This document shows, one piece after another, positions 10,936-22,115 of a stretch of DNA of 64,000 nucleotides (the first letter of the stretch is position 1; every line of letters starts with the position of its first letter). Both the position numbers and the translations under genes were made by a program. The DNA comes from Agrypnia vestita (Eukaryota; Arthropoda; Insecta; Trichoptera; Phryganeidae). The stretch covers positions 1-64,000 of the forward strand of contig JADDOH010004201.1 in NCBI GenBank assembly GCA_016648135.1, read 5' to 3'. The notes under the pieces are model-generated. The model ran no database searches and was not told where the DNA came from. It saw only the letters and a program-made list of their open reading frames with translations.

Positions 10936-13401
10936 TTAACCTTTTCCCTGCCGGCCATACAAAACTCTAACCATCCCCGTATGCCGGGCATTTTTTTCAA
11001 ATTTAAAAAAATAAAATTGAGAAATTTAAAAGCAGCTTATATTTAAAAATGTGAAAACTCACCATATTACGATGTTTTACGAAATATTAATACCATTTTC
11101 TTCACTTAAATCACTAAAATTGTCTGGCACAAATATAGAAACAGGGTTGTCACAAGTTCACAAAATAAAGTAAGATTTTTTTTATTATGTTCTAAAACAC
11201 TATCTTCTACCTACTATAATCCTCCAGCGTATGATACAGTTCAAAACATGGTTCCACACATAAAGCTACGTCGCACTGTTTACATCTATACCGCGATTCT
11301 CGTCTTTTCTTTTTTGCTGAACACACCACACATCTTTTGGATGCTGGTTGTTTCTGTGCGGTCTCAGGAAATTTCCCCACAAAATGCCTCTCTACTAATC
11401 GAGATGGCAACTCAGATTTCCGTTTCCTCATAGATTCTGCTTTCGGCACAGATGATTGTCGATGCCTATAAAAAAGTTGACGTATGATTTCTAATTGAAA
11501 ATCTGCAGTGGGTTTACGGTTTCCGGTCTTTTCACGGTATATGGCATGTGCATTCAAGAGGCAAAGATCTAAAAGGTGGAAAAAAATCTTCTTGTACCAT
11601 CTCATTGTCTTTCTTGAAGAATGAACCGATGATAGCACCATGTCACATTTATCCACTGCCCCCATATTTTTGTTGTAATCTATTACGCTCTCAGGTTTTT
11701 TAAGTGGTTCATTGGTAGCATAATGAGTTTTTCCTGTTTCTGCAAGTGTGCTTGGGTGAAGGGTTGTAAGCATTGTAACATCTTTTTTATCTTTCCATAA
11801 TTGTGCCGCCATATAGTCTGTGTGATAAGCCTCCATTTCGCCTTTTTTAAGTTTTTCCTTAAATTTTGGCATCTGTTTTCTATTTTTGCGGACAGTCCCA
11901 CATGCATTTGTTTTTTTATCAAACAAAGAATGACCTCGATTTAAGTATGGCTCCATTAGTGTCATCACGATGCTTCCAGAAACTCCCAAATCCTCATGCC
12001 TTGTATAAATAGTGGTAGATCCCGTATAAATAATAAAATTCAACACATATCCCGTGGTACAATCGCAAATAACAAAGAGTTTTATACCAAAACGACTTGC
12101 TTTGTTTGGAATATATTGTTTGAAAGCCAGCCGACCTTTGAACAATATCAAACTCTCGTCTATACACACATTCTTGTATGGATACATTTGTTCCTTGAAT
12201 ACAGCTGTAATCATGTCCACCACTGCTTTTATTTTAAAAAGTCTATCTCCAGGCGGTTGTTCCTCATTATTACAAAAATGGAGCATACTCAATAAAATCT
12301 GGAAGCGATTCCTTGGCATAACATCGGAAAAAATCGCCGAATGCAATAAAATATCCGTGGACCAATGCTCTTCAATGGTGTTTCTAGTATTTCTTGCCAT
12401 CAGTATACAGAGACCTATGAAAATATACATTTCATCAACGGTTGTATCGATCCATTGCTGCATTCTATAGCTTATTGAGGTGCTCTTGTTTTTTATATTT
12501 ATATATTGCCGATTAGTTTCGGCTACAATGAGCTCAACTAATGTTTGATGCATAAAAATTTTGAAAAATCAACCTCTTGCATACCTTCATTTGTAAGCAA
12601 TTTAGCGCCGGAAAAAGAAGAATCAAAATTGTGCACTTGCGGTAAAAATGCATCACTTTCCCAATGAAAGACGGGTCTTCTGTCACCACGATTATCTTGG
12701 TCAACATTCCCTGATTCAACATTATCATTGACCATTTCGGCGTCGTCTTCAAAGGGCTCGTAAAACTCCGGCAATTCAAATTCTACATCACTGTTATCAG
12801 ACTCGGCAGTTTGAAGAATTTCATAATCACTATTTGAAAATTCTGCCATTGTAATAAACCTAAATTCAAAAAATAATACTTAGAAAAACTAACAAGTGAA
12901 CCAATTCCAAGATAATAAAAATCACTTCACAATAATTGATAATAAACACACTTATAACGCTGAAAACTTATTTATAATAATACATAATCCCTTAACTTTA
13001 CAAGAAAACAACACAAGTGCGAGAAAATACCGGCAAACGTTTGATTTTATCAAAAAAAAAGCTCTCTGTGAACAAACAATCCGACAGCGACACTTCCGTA
13101 TTCCGGGATGCCCCGTAATAAATTAAGATAAGTGATGACCCTTGCGAGCTCTATCGGCTGTCAGATGGAATAATTTACAAAAATGTAGATTACAACATTT
13201 TTGAAACAATATGAGTGACAGTAAATTCTTAAAATTAATCCCCATAGATGGCGGTAGGCGATACAAAAAGAGACGTTTCAATTTCATGTTTTATTACGCG
13301 TCTAAAATTGTGTGAAGATGTGCGCGGATTTATCCGTTCGCGGCGTGTGGGGTACTGCGCGGCAGCGCGGATTTATCCGGTCGCGGCAGTGATCGGGTTA
13401 A
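10936..13401 (-). mobile_element. piggyBac-type transposon with TTAA ends
   Basis: TTAA occurs at both ends (10936-10939 and 13398-13401). The inverted ends are similar: TTAACC...CCCTGCCGGCC on the left, TTAACCCGATCACTGCCGCG on the right when reversed. The right end also has a 23-bp direct subterminal repeat (13322-13344 and 13365-13387). A piggyBac-family transposase lies on the minus strand inside. The host sequence reads across the insertion: ...NVKEKD before it continues as LSRKEKEDD after it. So one TTAA copy was the original site, as expected for this superfamily. The element is about 2.47 kb. Confidence 0.93.
11207..12849 (-). pseudogene. piggyBac transposase, frameshifted and missing the second Asp
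   Basis: The acidic N-terminal part lies at 12849-12538 and the DDE domain at 12553-11207. They overlap in different frames at a T run (about 12553-12558), which fits a one-base loss. The first catalytic Asp is in VCIDESLILFKGR and the third in MGAVDKCDM. The segment between GHSLF and KKTNACGTVRKN lacks about 15 residues, the usual DNxYTS block holding the second Asp. The C terminus has the cysteine-rich finger (CVVCSAKKKR, CKQCDVALCVEPC). Full family length would be near 560 residues. The in-frame deletion alone should abolish catalysis. Confidence 0.9.
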
Positions 13402-13835
13402 GTCTTTTTCTTTGACGTTCTTGTGAAATTGCTCCCGTTGATCACTCTTTTTTTCCGGGCTTAATTTTTTGAAGATTTCAAAAGTAACGCATTGATCTTT
13501 TTTCTGAACATAAAATCAAATATTAAATTCCGTGTTAAAAATAGATTCATATAAATGTTCCTTCGCTATCATCACATTTTTCTCTGCACAATAATCTTGG
13601 TATAGCCTGTACATTGTAGCAATATTGAGGCTTCCGTAGAGGTACATTTTGGGCTCTACAATAATGGGACGGAATTACTGGAAATAATTTTATATGATTA
13701 CGGATATTCTCCCTTACTTCATCATCAATTATCACTCCACCTTTTCCTTGCTTTCCCCTTAAATCCAAAATCAAAACTCCATTCTCATTATTTTTCTCGA
13801 GTGCAGTTTGAATCGTTGTATTACTTATATTAAAA
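13402..13835 (-). pseudogene. N-terminal half of the decayed transposase-like gene (locus 1)
   Basis: The minus strand reads NTTIQTALEKNNENGV, LDLRGKQGKGGVIIDDEV, NHIKLFPVIPSHYCRAQN, MYRLYQDYC, HLYESIFNTEFNI, a stop, then FYVQKKDQCVTFEIFKKLSP and NVKEKD up to the TTAA. The RGK...D...HI..FP...SHY.R pattern is the N-terminal signature of the family seen again at locus 2. There is a small frame jump near 13610 and a stop near 13530. Its continuation is at 10936-10211, displaced by the piggyBac insertion. Confidence 0.8.
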
Positions 13836-14039
13836 ATGTTTGTATAAAAACTTTAATATTACTCTTATTTGGGCCCCATTCGTCACAAAATTGTATGCGT
13901 TGTTGGTTGTACGTGTACTCCCGGGAATTGGCTTTCATTTGGCAAATGAGACACGGATTTATTCGTTGTATCGACCAAAAAGTAACAAATAAGTAAGTTT
14001 GATCTTGAAATCTTAATATGTAACGATTAAAAACCGAAC

Positions 14040-15822
14040 CTAGGTCACTTTAAAATACTTTTAAGTCGATAATCACCACAACCGATTTGAGCGAGAATCT
14101 GCAAGATGTCAACTGGCACGAGTTGTTTGTTTATGGAGCACCATAATTCACTAAAATATATTTCCATACCGCGATATCTCGAATTGTATTTTTATGGAAC
14201 TGAGAGATTGTTTAATTTTTTTAATTCCATATGAAAACATCTGTCTATAAATAGAAAACCAATTTTTTTTTCAGACTATACGTTTGTGGAACTGATAAAG
14301 AACGATTTTTTTAATATAATGGGTAATATAACTCAAAACTTCAATTTTTTGACTTATCGTTGTATGGAACTGAGCCATCGATATATTTTGGATATAAACA
14401 TTCCAAAACATTCCGTTAAATAATTTTTATTTTTTCATGTTACAAATTAAAGGAATAAAAGCAATTATATATTTGCTCGCTTCCTTAAAATGAAAAATTA
14501 ATGAAACGTTTGATTATAAGTCTTCAATTTCCGTTTTTTGTTTTTTTATCTACTAATAACACATTATTTCTATTTTTTGTGTAGTTATTTAAAACTAGGT
14601 CTGCATGAATATCTGCCGTCATCGCAAATATCTTTTTATGAGCATTACCACAGGCGCATTTATTATTCATATCTATATATATATAATAATTATCTGATTC
14701 TAAACTAATAATGGCCAATGCAGTAATAATGTTTTTATGATTATTTTTTTCTAATTCTTCATCATTTATTATGTATTCAAATAGTGCACACACATGTAAA
14801 CAAAAGGAATTTATCAGAATCTTTTGGAACGCTTAATCCACCCCTCTGTAAATAGTCAAAATATTCGTTCCCGAGCTGTCGCTACTACTCTCTTTGACTA
14901 ATTCTAAACAAATATTACAGCAACTTTTTTTATTAAGGAATGTGCCGCATACCCACACACGTAAATTTGTGAAGATATGTCTGTAAATAAGTTGTATTTA
15001 GTAGGAATAAGTTACCAATGTTAACGATGCACCAATTTTGTAAAAAAAAAATTCCCCTGCGTAATAAAGGATCCCGATTGCACAAATAATGTAAAATCTT
15101 GTACCTGCCAGCTAGGTATAAAGGAAGCTATTGTATATTTAATACTCCTGTATTGCTAATGCCCACAAGTGGAGGTGTCACGGACCAAGCGACGCAGAAG
15201 ATGCTACTTGTATCTCATTGCTGGCCCTTGACCTGTTGTGCGCTTAGATTTGTGGGTCTAGGGCTAATTTATTTAGAAAAATGGCTGATCGTTATGGTGG
15301 TCGGAGTTTCGAGGAGTTCAACAATGAATTGTGGAATGAGAATGCCAGAATAGCTGGAAAGTAGACAATAGAAAGGTAAGCTGTGTGTAACCACATTTGG
15401 ATTGTTTTCCAATAAATATATATGTTCCTTAAGCAGATGGCAGAAGCAAGTTTTATTCTTAAACTGGTCGAATGCCGCGCAATTTCGCGCTCGATTGCTG
15501 TTTTCTAGACACTTTTTTGTGATGGTTATATTCATGTAAAAATCAACAATAATCGTCAAGATGTTGCAGTTTCTGGTTTCTTTACAGACTTTAATAATTA
15601 CTTATATTTCAATAATTACCTATTTGTACAATAATTACTAATTCATTAATAATTATGAAAATAAGTGACAAAAAATTCTGTCAGAAATGTACGCACATGT
15701 TTATCGAATAAAACCATGGAAGCAATAACACTAGAGATATTGTATTTCAATATTTTCATTCTAAGTATATCAAAGAATACGAAAATACTTAATTTTAACA
15801 CTTTTTTTAATTTAAAAATAAC
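14040..15822. other. gene-free stretch with scattered TGGAACTGA motifs
   Basis: TGGAACTGA, the start of the 56-bp satellite unit, recurs at about 14194, 14287 and 14364 in otherwise unrelated AT-rich sequence, so old satellite or element remnants are possible. The minus-strand frame 14793-14524 (89 codons, containing NKCACGNAHKKIFAM) is unrecognised. Nothing else was identified. Confidence 0.35.
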
Positions 15823-16645
15823 TCTGTACCCAGTGGCGTGCAGTGGGTATAAACATTTTTAATTTTTTTAAACTATATATAATGACCTATTTTGAGTAGC
15901 TTCAATCCACAAAAATAACTATACTATAAAAGAAGTATTGTAAACAATATTTCCTAAATAAATAAATATTTTATATAGGTATAGCTAATACGGCGAAAAA
16001 TTCCAATATATTTCGAAAACGATTAATAATTAAATTAAATTAATTTCAATAATTAAATCAGGAACAATACTAATTTCAGATATACGTTTCTTAAAATAAA
16101 TCAAACATTTTATGATATCATAATATGACAGATGACGGGTGATATTTGTCGTCTTCGTATTTACATTTACCACAGAAAAGACATAAAATTTACACCGAAA
16201 GTTTTGGGTGGAATTTGTAAAAAATAACATTTCTGCATGACTTGCGCCTGGCAAAGGACGCTACTAAACAAAACTCGCAGCATTAAAAATACACGTTTTT
16301 TTTCTCGACTTGACTATATCTGTGGAACAAGTTGGATGACGAAATAAATGAAGAATTGACATGAAGTTAAGCGCAGAAAAGTCGGAAATAAAGCTTCTAG
16401 CCGTAGGAAGAATTACGGCTAGAATTTTAAATGAAAAAAAAACAGATAGCCCACGTTAAATGGAAACGTCAGAAATAAAACTTCTAGCTACGGCTAGAAG
16501 TTTTATTTCTGACGTTAGATTACGGCTATAATTTTAAATGAACTTTTTCTTAAGATAAGGATTATTTAATTAATATTTGTTTCTCAGAATCTTTACTAAT
16601 GCACAGCTTTTTTGCTTGTATGCGCTGCACGCCACTGTCTGTACC
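15823..16645. mobile_element. hAT-type miniature element with 8-bp target duplication
   Basis: The element spans 15831-16637 (807 bp). Its ends are CAGTGGCGTGCAG on the left and the exact reverse complement CTGCACGCCACTG on the right. Both sides are flanked by the same 8-bp direct repeat TCTGTACC (15823-15830 and 16638-16645). CAGTGGCG-type ends with an 8-bp duplication are hAT hallmarks. No transposase is recognisable inside, so it would have depended on an active hAT enzyme. Confidence 0.93.
16465..16516. repeat. perfect 24-bp hairpin inside the hAT element
   Basis: Arms 16465-16488 and 16493-16516 are exact reverse complements separated by TACG. A third, diverged copy of the arm lies at about 16380-16425 (GGAAATAAAGCTTCTAGCCG). 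Confidence 0.9.
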
Positions 16646-16984
16646 CTAGTGGATAAACCACAGGAGTCAAATTATCATGAATATGCAGGAGAGAAGATTT
16701 AATGAATTTGCAGATTTCAAAACATCATAACTTTTATAATATTTGAAATAATTTCAACCTGTAAATAACTTTCTTCACTTGGTAGGTTACATTTCACTGT
16801 TAAATAACAAAAATAATCTTTTTTTTGCTAATTAGAGATAAAATGGACTTTCGTTGTTTATCCTCTAAAAATATCTGCATTTTCACATACCCAACATTTT
16901 TTTTATTTGGGTAGCGGTTAATAAAAAACATTAGTTATTTATAATTCAACTTGTAATATTAAATAATTAAATATAAAAATTTTA

Positions 16985-17377
16985 AGGATCCATTGTAGGA
17001 AAATCTGTCGATGTTAGACTATTTTCTAAGCTGTCATAAAAATTATGGAAATCGCTCGGTATTCAGTGTTTGAACTTTTGCAAATCATAAAATTTTGCGG
17101 TGCTTATGGGGCTCAAATTAATCCATAAGGGAAGGGAGGCTGGATAATTAACGGAAGAAGATCGATCTTTCCTCCTCAAATCAACTTCTTTAAATTCACC
17201 TTCAAAACTGTTTTTGTAAAAAAAATATATTTTTTTGGAGAATCAAAATTCAATGCATGCGACATCGCAGGTGTGGAATGCTTCGCCTTCAGTGTTTTTC
17301 TCCCTTGCGACGAATGGAGAACCGGCCGTGTCGTATAGTTTTCTGATATGAAATCTTCCAACCCAATATTTATCACT
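16985..17377 (-). pseudogene. C-terminal part of the second transposase-like gene (locus 2)
   Basis: The minus strand reads YIFFTKTVLKVNLK and then, in the next frame, FKEVDLRRKDRSSSVNYP, LPLWINLSPISTAKFYDL and IPSDFHNFYDSL. This is the usual C terminus of the family at 18779-19260. The two parts are separated by the TTAA-type insertion at 17378-18778. Frameshifts and a stop make it non-functional. Confidence 0.65.
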
Positions 17378-18778
17378 TTAACCTTCCAGCGGGCGCGCTG
17401 ATTAATTTCCCTGGAGCGGGCGCGTGCCGTAAATTTTACGTCATCAAGTTTTCTCCGTGTAAATGTTGTTTTCTTTATATAAATGATAGGGAATTGCTGT
17501 AAGGTTATGAAAAATGATAAACGACAGTACTTTAAAAAATATATATTTGAATTAATTAAACAAAAAACGAAACAGCACTCTAAATATGTTTATATTTCAA
17601 AACAAAATATTTTAACGACATATTAATCAGAATCAATATTTTCCGGTTTGTGTCTTCTTAAACATGTCTTAAATAATAAAAAAATACATTTCGCTATTAA
17701 AAAAACGATATAAATGACAAATAAATAGAAAAAATTAGTTTATTTAATACATATACTTACACTTTAAGGCGCGTGTTGTAAAATTTACCCTCAATGGAAA
17801 TTTCTAAATATCAATGAATAACAAAAACTTCTAAGTACATCCGGTTCGTCTGTAGTTTAGAGAGACACTGACCCTCGAATAGCTTGGTGCTCGATGCTTG
17901 CGACTAATTGTATACTGTGAACGCTTGGAAAAGGTAGATAAATATGTATACTTGGGACTAACAATGGACAAAAACTTCAACTGGACAGAGCACATAGAAG
18001 ACACGTGTAAAAAGCTAAGAACTCTACTAGGTAAATTCTTCCATCTCAAACATTGTATTCCAAGACACACACGTTATTGCTTATATTATAGTTTAGTAGA
18101 CTCAATTATAAACTATGGCCTAAACAGCTACGGATTGACATATCCATCATGCTTAGAAAAAGTAAAACAACTACAATTAAGAATAATTAAAATTATAGCA
18201 AATAAAAAACAAAAAGAAGCATGTAAGGACCAACCGGAAAACCTATTCAAAATGTGTAAAATCTTACCGATCCAAAAACAACTTGACTATAAAATAACAC
18301 TGGAAGAATACGAGAAGGACAGTTTCAAAACACCAATACATCATGAATATACGACAAGTCAAATAACGAATAAAAAACTAGAAATAAAAAAAACAAATAA
18401 TTGTCATGGAGACAGAACCAAAAAGTGCGTAATTCCAAAATTATTGAACAAGCTACCGGATAAAATAAAAAATGTAACGGGACAAACAAATATAAAAAAG
18501 ACATTAAAGAAATACTACAGTGAATTGTGAAGTGAATAGGAAAAGCAAAATTAGTTTAATATAGTAGCTTATTATATAATATATCATAAAGTAAATACAA
18601 TTAAGTAAAGAAATGTACATACGCTTATTATAATTAAATCCTTGCATTTAAACTGTAATTACAGTTTTGCAAGAGGTATTTTAAAATAAATAAATAAATA
18701 AAAAATAAAAAAAAGTGGTAAAAGTGGGCGAACCGATAAGGTGCAATTGTCGTAAACTTTACTGTTGGCTGGAAGGTT
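17378..18778. mobile_element. TTAA-type (piggyBac-like) non-autonomous element carrying a LINE
   Basis: The left end TTAACCTTCCAGCGGGCGCG (17378-17397) mirrors the right end, whose reverse complement is AACCTTCCAGCCAACAG (about 18762-18778). The right TTAA has mutated to TTTC. The reading frame of the flanking host pseudogene resumes on the other side. No transposase is left, and a 5'-truncated LINE occupies about 17830-18712. The ends differ from those of the intact-bordered piggyBac at 10936. Confidence 0.65.
17830..18712 (+). mobile_element. 5'-truncated LINE with poly(A)-like tail
   Basis: The frame 17898-18530 (210 codons) is the part of a non-LTR reverse transcriptase that follows the palm: VDKYVYLGLTMDKNFNWTEH, LRTLLGKFFHLKHCIP, YYSLVDSIINYGL, VKQLQLRIIKIIANK. 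It ends in a normal stop. After it come a 3' UTR of about 150 bp, GCAAGAGGTATTTTAAA, and an AAATA-rich tail (18685-18712). The endonuclease and YADD core are missing through 5' truncation, the common fate of LINE insertions. The frame is still open, so the insertion may be fairly recent. Confidence 0.85.
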
Positions 18779-19260
18779 TCTCTTGCATGTTGCAGTGAGT
18801 CGGGACCAGTGCCATGGAGCTACAGTTTTTAACCCCCCCTTATGGCCCGACTTTTGATGATGGAGTGATCCCCGTCTCCCTCCATATGGTTGTAAAAATT
18901 TGTGGCTCCAGAGATGGGTTCGTGTGCATCAGTTACACATACATAAACACAATCAGCATGTTCCGGTTTTGACCGGGACAGTTATCTGACCACAAAATCA
19001 ATTTTTTAATTCAACTTAATACACCACTGGATGCCTGCTTCAATAGGCAAGACTCAATTTCACTACTCCCCCTGCCTCCTTTAGTTTCATCCCAAACCAT
19101 CGCAGTGGTTTGTTTTTCCGTAACATTGTGTATCGTCAAATTGAGCATCCACAATTTCTGCAGGTAGAAGCTTTGGCTATTTGTGAGGAATGGCATTGGA
19201 TGATATTTCTCTAAATCAAACATTATTACTTTGCTTTCTTTTAGGTTTGATCTCTCAATA
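18779..19260 (-). pseudogene. middle part of the second transposase-like gene (locus 2)
   Basis: The minus strand reads SKVIMFDLEKYHPMPF, FYLQKLWMLNLTIHNVTEK, AMVWDETKGGRGSSEIESC, then in another frame LILWSDNCPGQNRNMLIV. The acidic WSDNCPGQNRN block and the FY..QLW.YN..IH pattern identify the same widespread insect family as locus 1. It decays near 18900 and is cut by the TTAA element. No intact N terminus is present. P-element sequence begins directly upstream. Confidence 0.75.
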
Positions 19261-19330
19261 GCTTTGTCCTCCCACTTTTATCCGTATCTGAAAGAGACCA
19301 TCTTGACGTGTTATATGTTTTAAATTGTCT

Positions 19331-20158
19331 TTAAATGTTGTTATATTTTACAAATAAAGGGAGTATAATAAAAACTTGTTTTTTATGGGTTATTTTTTTT
19401 GTTAATTTATTTGCCAATCTCAAACCTTTTGCCTGCAATTCAAATATTTTCTCAATATAACTCCAGGATATTTCCTCTCTGTCAGCAGTTTGCAGTACTT
19501 TTATATCTCCTAATGTGTTACGTTTTAATTTTATCATGTGGCGTAAATCATAAAATGTGTAACACTTTTCATTCGTAATGGGATTAGTAAAGTAAGGTTG
19601 GAAGCTTGGTCCATATATTGAATTAATAACTGCACATGCCAATATTTAATGCAGCTCCATCGAATGTGATTGAATAAGCTTTGCTATTTATTAAATTTGC
19701 TATTTCTTGCTCTTGGCTGTCCAATGAGCGAATTAGAAAATAACCTATTGGAACCTTCCAACTATCATTTAATGAGACAGCCATAAAAACTAATGCATTA
19801 GTTGCATGTCTCGCATTATCATTTTGATAATTAGAGCCATCTCCGGAGTCAACACAACAACAATAGATAATAGACATTTCATCCAGCACTAAATTAATTA
19901 CTAAAATTTTCTTTTCAGTACGCAATTTAATGGCTTGCAATGCTTCAACTGTAAATCCAGGCGACCCATCAACTACACGACGCCATGCTCTTACAGTTGA
20001 TGAATTATTAGGTATTTTATTATGAAATTTGTTGCTGATGTAATTGTAAGCTTTTGTTGTGTAGAAATGCAGTGTCATTGCGAAACTCCGGATTTCTGAT
20101 GTGTATTCTCCGTTAACTTTAACTTTGGACGAAGTTACATCGCTGCCTGCCATCATAG
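19331..20158 (-). pseudogene. P-element/THAP9-type transposase remnant
   Basis: Frame 20156-19623 contains YTSEIRSFAMTLHFYTTKAY, VDGSPGFTVEALQAIKLR, INLVLDEMSI (first acidic residue of the RNase H-like core) and AYSITFDGAALNI (second). A frameshift near 19635 leads to the next block: SFQPYFTNP, YTFYDLRHMIKLKRNTLGD, LQAKGLRLANKLTKK. This order is that of P-element/THAP9 transposases. The last conserved part is absent, so it is a truncated, frameshifted relic. Confidence 0.88.
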
Positions 20159-20389
20159 TCTGTCAAATACAAACATACTATAATTTGTATTAAATGTAAT
20201 CATTATATAAAAATGGTCAAAATAATCTTGTTCATCAGAATTACACTTTTTTGTTGATAAGCGTGCTGTTAGCATCACTATTTGAAATGGTGCTTTTGTT
20301 GGCAACACATTACAGAACAGACATTTGAATATTTTGTCTTTATGTAATGTATTACTTTAAATTTAATTTAAAAAAATAGAGATGCGAAC

Positions 20390-20550
20390 ACGGAATGCGT
20401 ATCACATCAATATTTTTAGTATTTTCAAAGAAAGCTGAACGCTTGCGTTATGGAAAATAGGACTAACTCGCTTGTCCATATTGGGGTTCGAACCCGCGAC
20501 CTCGTATCAGCAAAGTATCTCCAGTTCCATGAGGCACCATGTTCTTCATT
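20390..20550 (-). repeat. tRNA-derived SINE, family 1
   Basis: The minus strand has a B box GGTTCGAACCC (about 20487) followed by GTTAGTCCTATTTTCC, AAGCGTTCAGCTT and AATATTGATGTGATACG. This tail matches the SINE at 54810-54965 closely. It sits inside an intron-like part of the P-element remnant. Confidence 0.75.
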
Positions 20551-20639
20551 TTTAAATGTCCAATATTTTCTCCACTGAAGTTATTTGATTCTCCAACTTT
20601 CAATTTCGGTCTCGCAGTGACTCGATCTATTTAGATTTT

Positions 20640-21245
20640 TTTTTATCAGTGCCCCGGACCAAATCCAAAACTCTACTGGTTCTTTTCGGTGTTTCTAAAT
20701 CAGGTGTTTTGATCTCAGAAAAATACCGAGGTTCAAAGATCTTTCTCTTGGGCGTAGTGCGGCAGCTTTCTTCAGCTGTGAAAATAACATTTTGTTTAAA
20801 TAATTAAAAAATGAAATAAAGAAAATTTAATTGATTATTTAAATTCTTTACATTTTCCAATATTTTCATTTACTTCACATTCCTGAGTATCATCGGCAAT
20901 GACCAATCCACTTTGTTTTATTAAGTTGTCACATTTTTGAATCGGAGCTGAAAAATACAACAAAATTGTCATTTACTAAAAAATCTACAGTGCGTGAACG
21001 TGGAGAAAGTACTAATATCAATATTTACATTTATTACCTTCGTCAGATGCAGGTTTAGTTACTTTTATTTCATTTTCATATGAATTGGTCATTTCAACTT
21101 CATTATTTTCAGTTCCAACATCTAGGGTGTCTATAGTTTCGCAGATTTGGTTTGGCACACCGATCGATGGGACTGCATTGGTTCTTAAGTTACTTAACTA
21201 GTTTGAAATCCGTTCCCTCTATCTAAATCCTCAGCATCTATTTCA
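20640..21245 (-). pseudogene. upstream exons of the P-element/THAP-like gene
   Basis: Three minus-strand blocks look like exons. About 20780-20640 reads TPKRKIFEPRYFSEIKTPD, the linker typical after the THAP domain. About 20940-20850 reads APIQKCDNLIKQSGLVIADD. About 21190-21050 reads LRTNAVPSIGVPNQICETID, the end of a THAP domain. Candidate splice acceptors precede each. The CxxC start of the THAP finger is missing. The 5'-most block was copied in the tandem duplication that also copied the zinc-finger first exon (again at 21675-21730). Confidence 0.6.
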
Positions 21246-21429
21246 TAGTAACCATTCCTTCCTACCTCTATTGAGGACATTGCGCAGAGAAAATTTCAGC
21301 TCTTATACTATAACGTAGGTCTGGTGTTCACGGGATCTTGCTCTATAAAGTATTTCGTCTATGCCTTGTTTGTTTCTATGGTCGCCATTTGCTAAGTGCG
21401 CCTTGTTCTGGCTAGAGAGTACGAGAACC

Positions 21430-21586
21430 ATGAACCGTGCTGTCCAGGATGTTCTTGACGTCAAGCCTGAGCCAGGGTCTGCCGCCGAGAGCGGCGATGA
21501 AGAGCTCTACACTGATGTAGACATGTCCTATCCAGACATCAAGCAAGAGTGCTCGGAGTACTCCAGGAGAGCCGAACAGCGCACCG
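21430..21586 (+). CDS. zinc-finger gene, alternative first exon copy B
   Basis: 52 codons plus one base, ending at a GTAAG donor (phase 1). The product starts MNRAVQDVLDVKPEPGSAAE and is strongly acidic. It has two SUMO-type psi-K-x-E motifs, VKPE and IKQE. The start at MNRA was chosen because this residue run is conserved in all three copies, whereas the in-frame upstream Met codons are not. It could splice to the finger exon at 27887 in the same phase as copy C, giving two promoters for one gene. Confidence 0.65.
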
Positions 21587-21958
21587 GTAAGATGTTGTTT
21601 AATTTTTGATCCATTCTAAAGAGACGTTAAATGAACACACCTGATGTGACCGTTAATGATGGATAAAATCTAAATTTCGCAGATTTGGTTTGGCACACCG
21701 ATCGATGGGACTGCATTGGTTCTTAAGTTACAACTAGTTTGAAATCCGTTTCCTCAGCATCTAATTCATAGTAGCCATCCCTTCCTACCTCTATTGAGGA
21801 CGTTGCGCAGAGAAAATTTCAGCTCTTATACTATAACGTAGGTCTGGTGTTCACGGGCTCTTGCTCCATAAAGTATTTTGTCTATACCTTGTTCATTTTG
21901 CCTTGCTCAAATGCCATTTGCTAATTGCGCTTTGTCTTGGCTAGAGAGTACGAGAACC

Positions 21959-22115
21959 ATGAACCGTGCTGTCCAGGATGTTCTTGACGTCAAGCCCGAG
22001 CCAGGGTCTGTCGCCGAGAGCGATGATGAAGAGCTCTACACTGATGTAGACGTATCCTATCCTGACATCAAGCAGGAGTGCTCGGAGTACTCCAGGAGAG
22101 CCGAACAGCGCACTG
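21959..22115 (+). CDS. zinc-finger gene, first exon copy C (nearest to finger exon)
   Basis: 52 codons plus one base, ending at a GTGAG donor. The sequence starts MNRAVQDVLDVKPEPGSVAE and keeps both SUMO-type motifs (VKPE, IKQE) within a 52-residue acidic domain. The phase-1 end G joins GT of the finger exon (acceptor TTTTGCAG at 27879-27886) to make Gly and keep the frame open through 27 fingers. The joined protein would be about 858 residues. Being nearest to the array, this is the likeliest main exon. That the exons are really joined is an inference from phase and composition; transcripts would prove it. Confidence 0.7.

Noticed and set aside
14524..14793. 89-codon minus frame as a gene
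   Set aside because: AT-rich codons, no motif beyond a single CACG, no context. Left as unrecognised.
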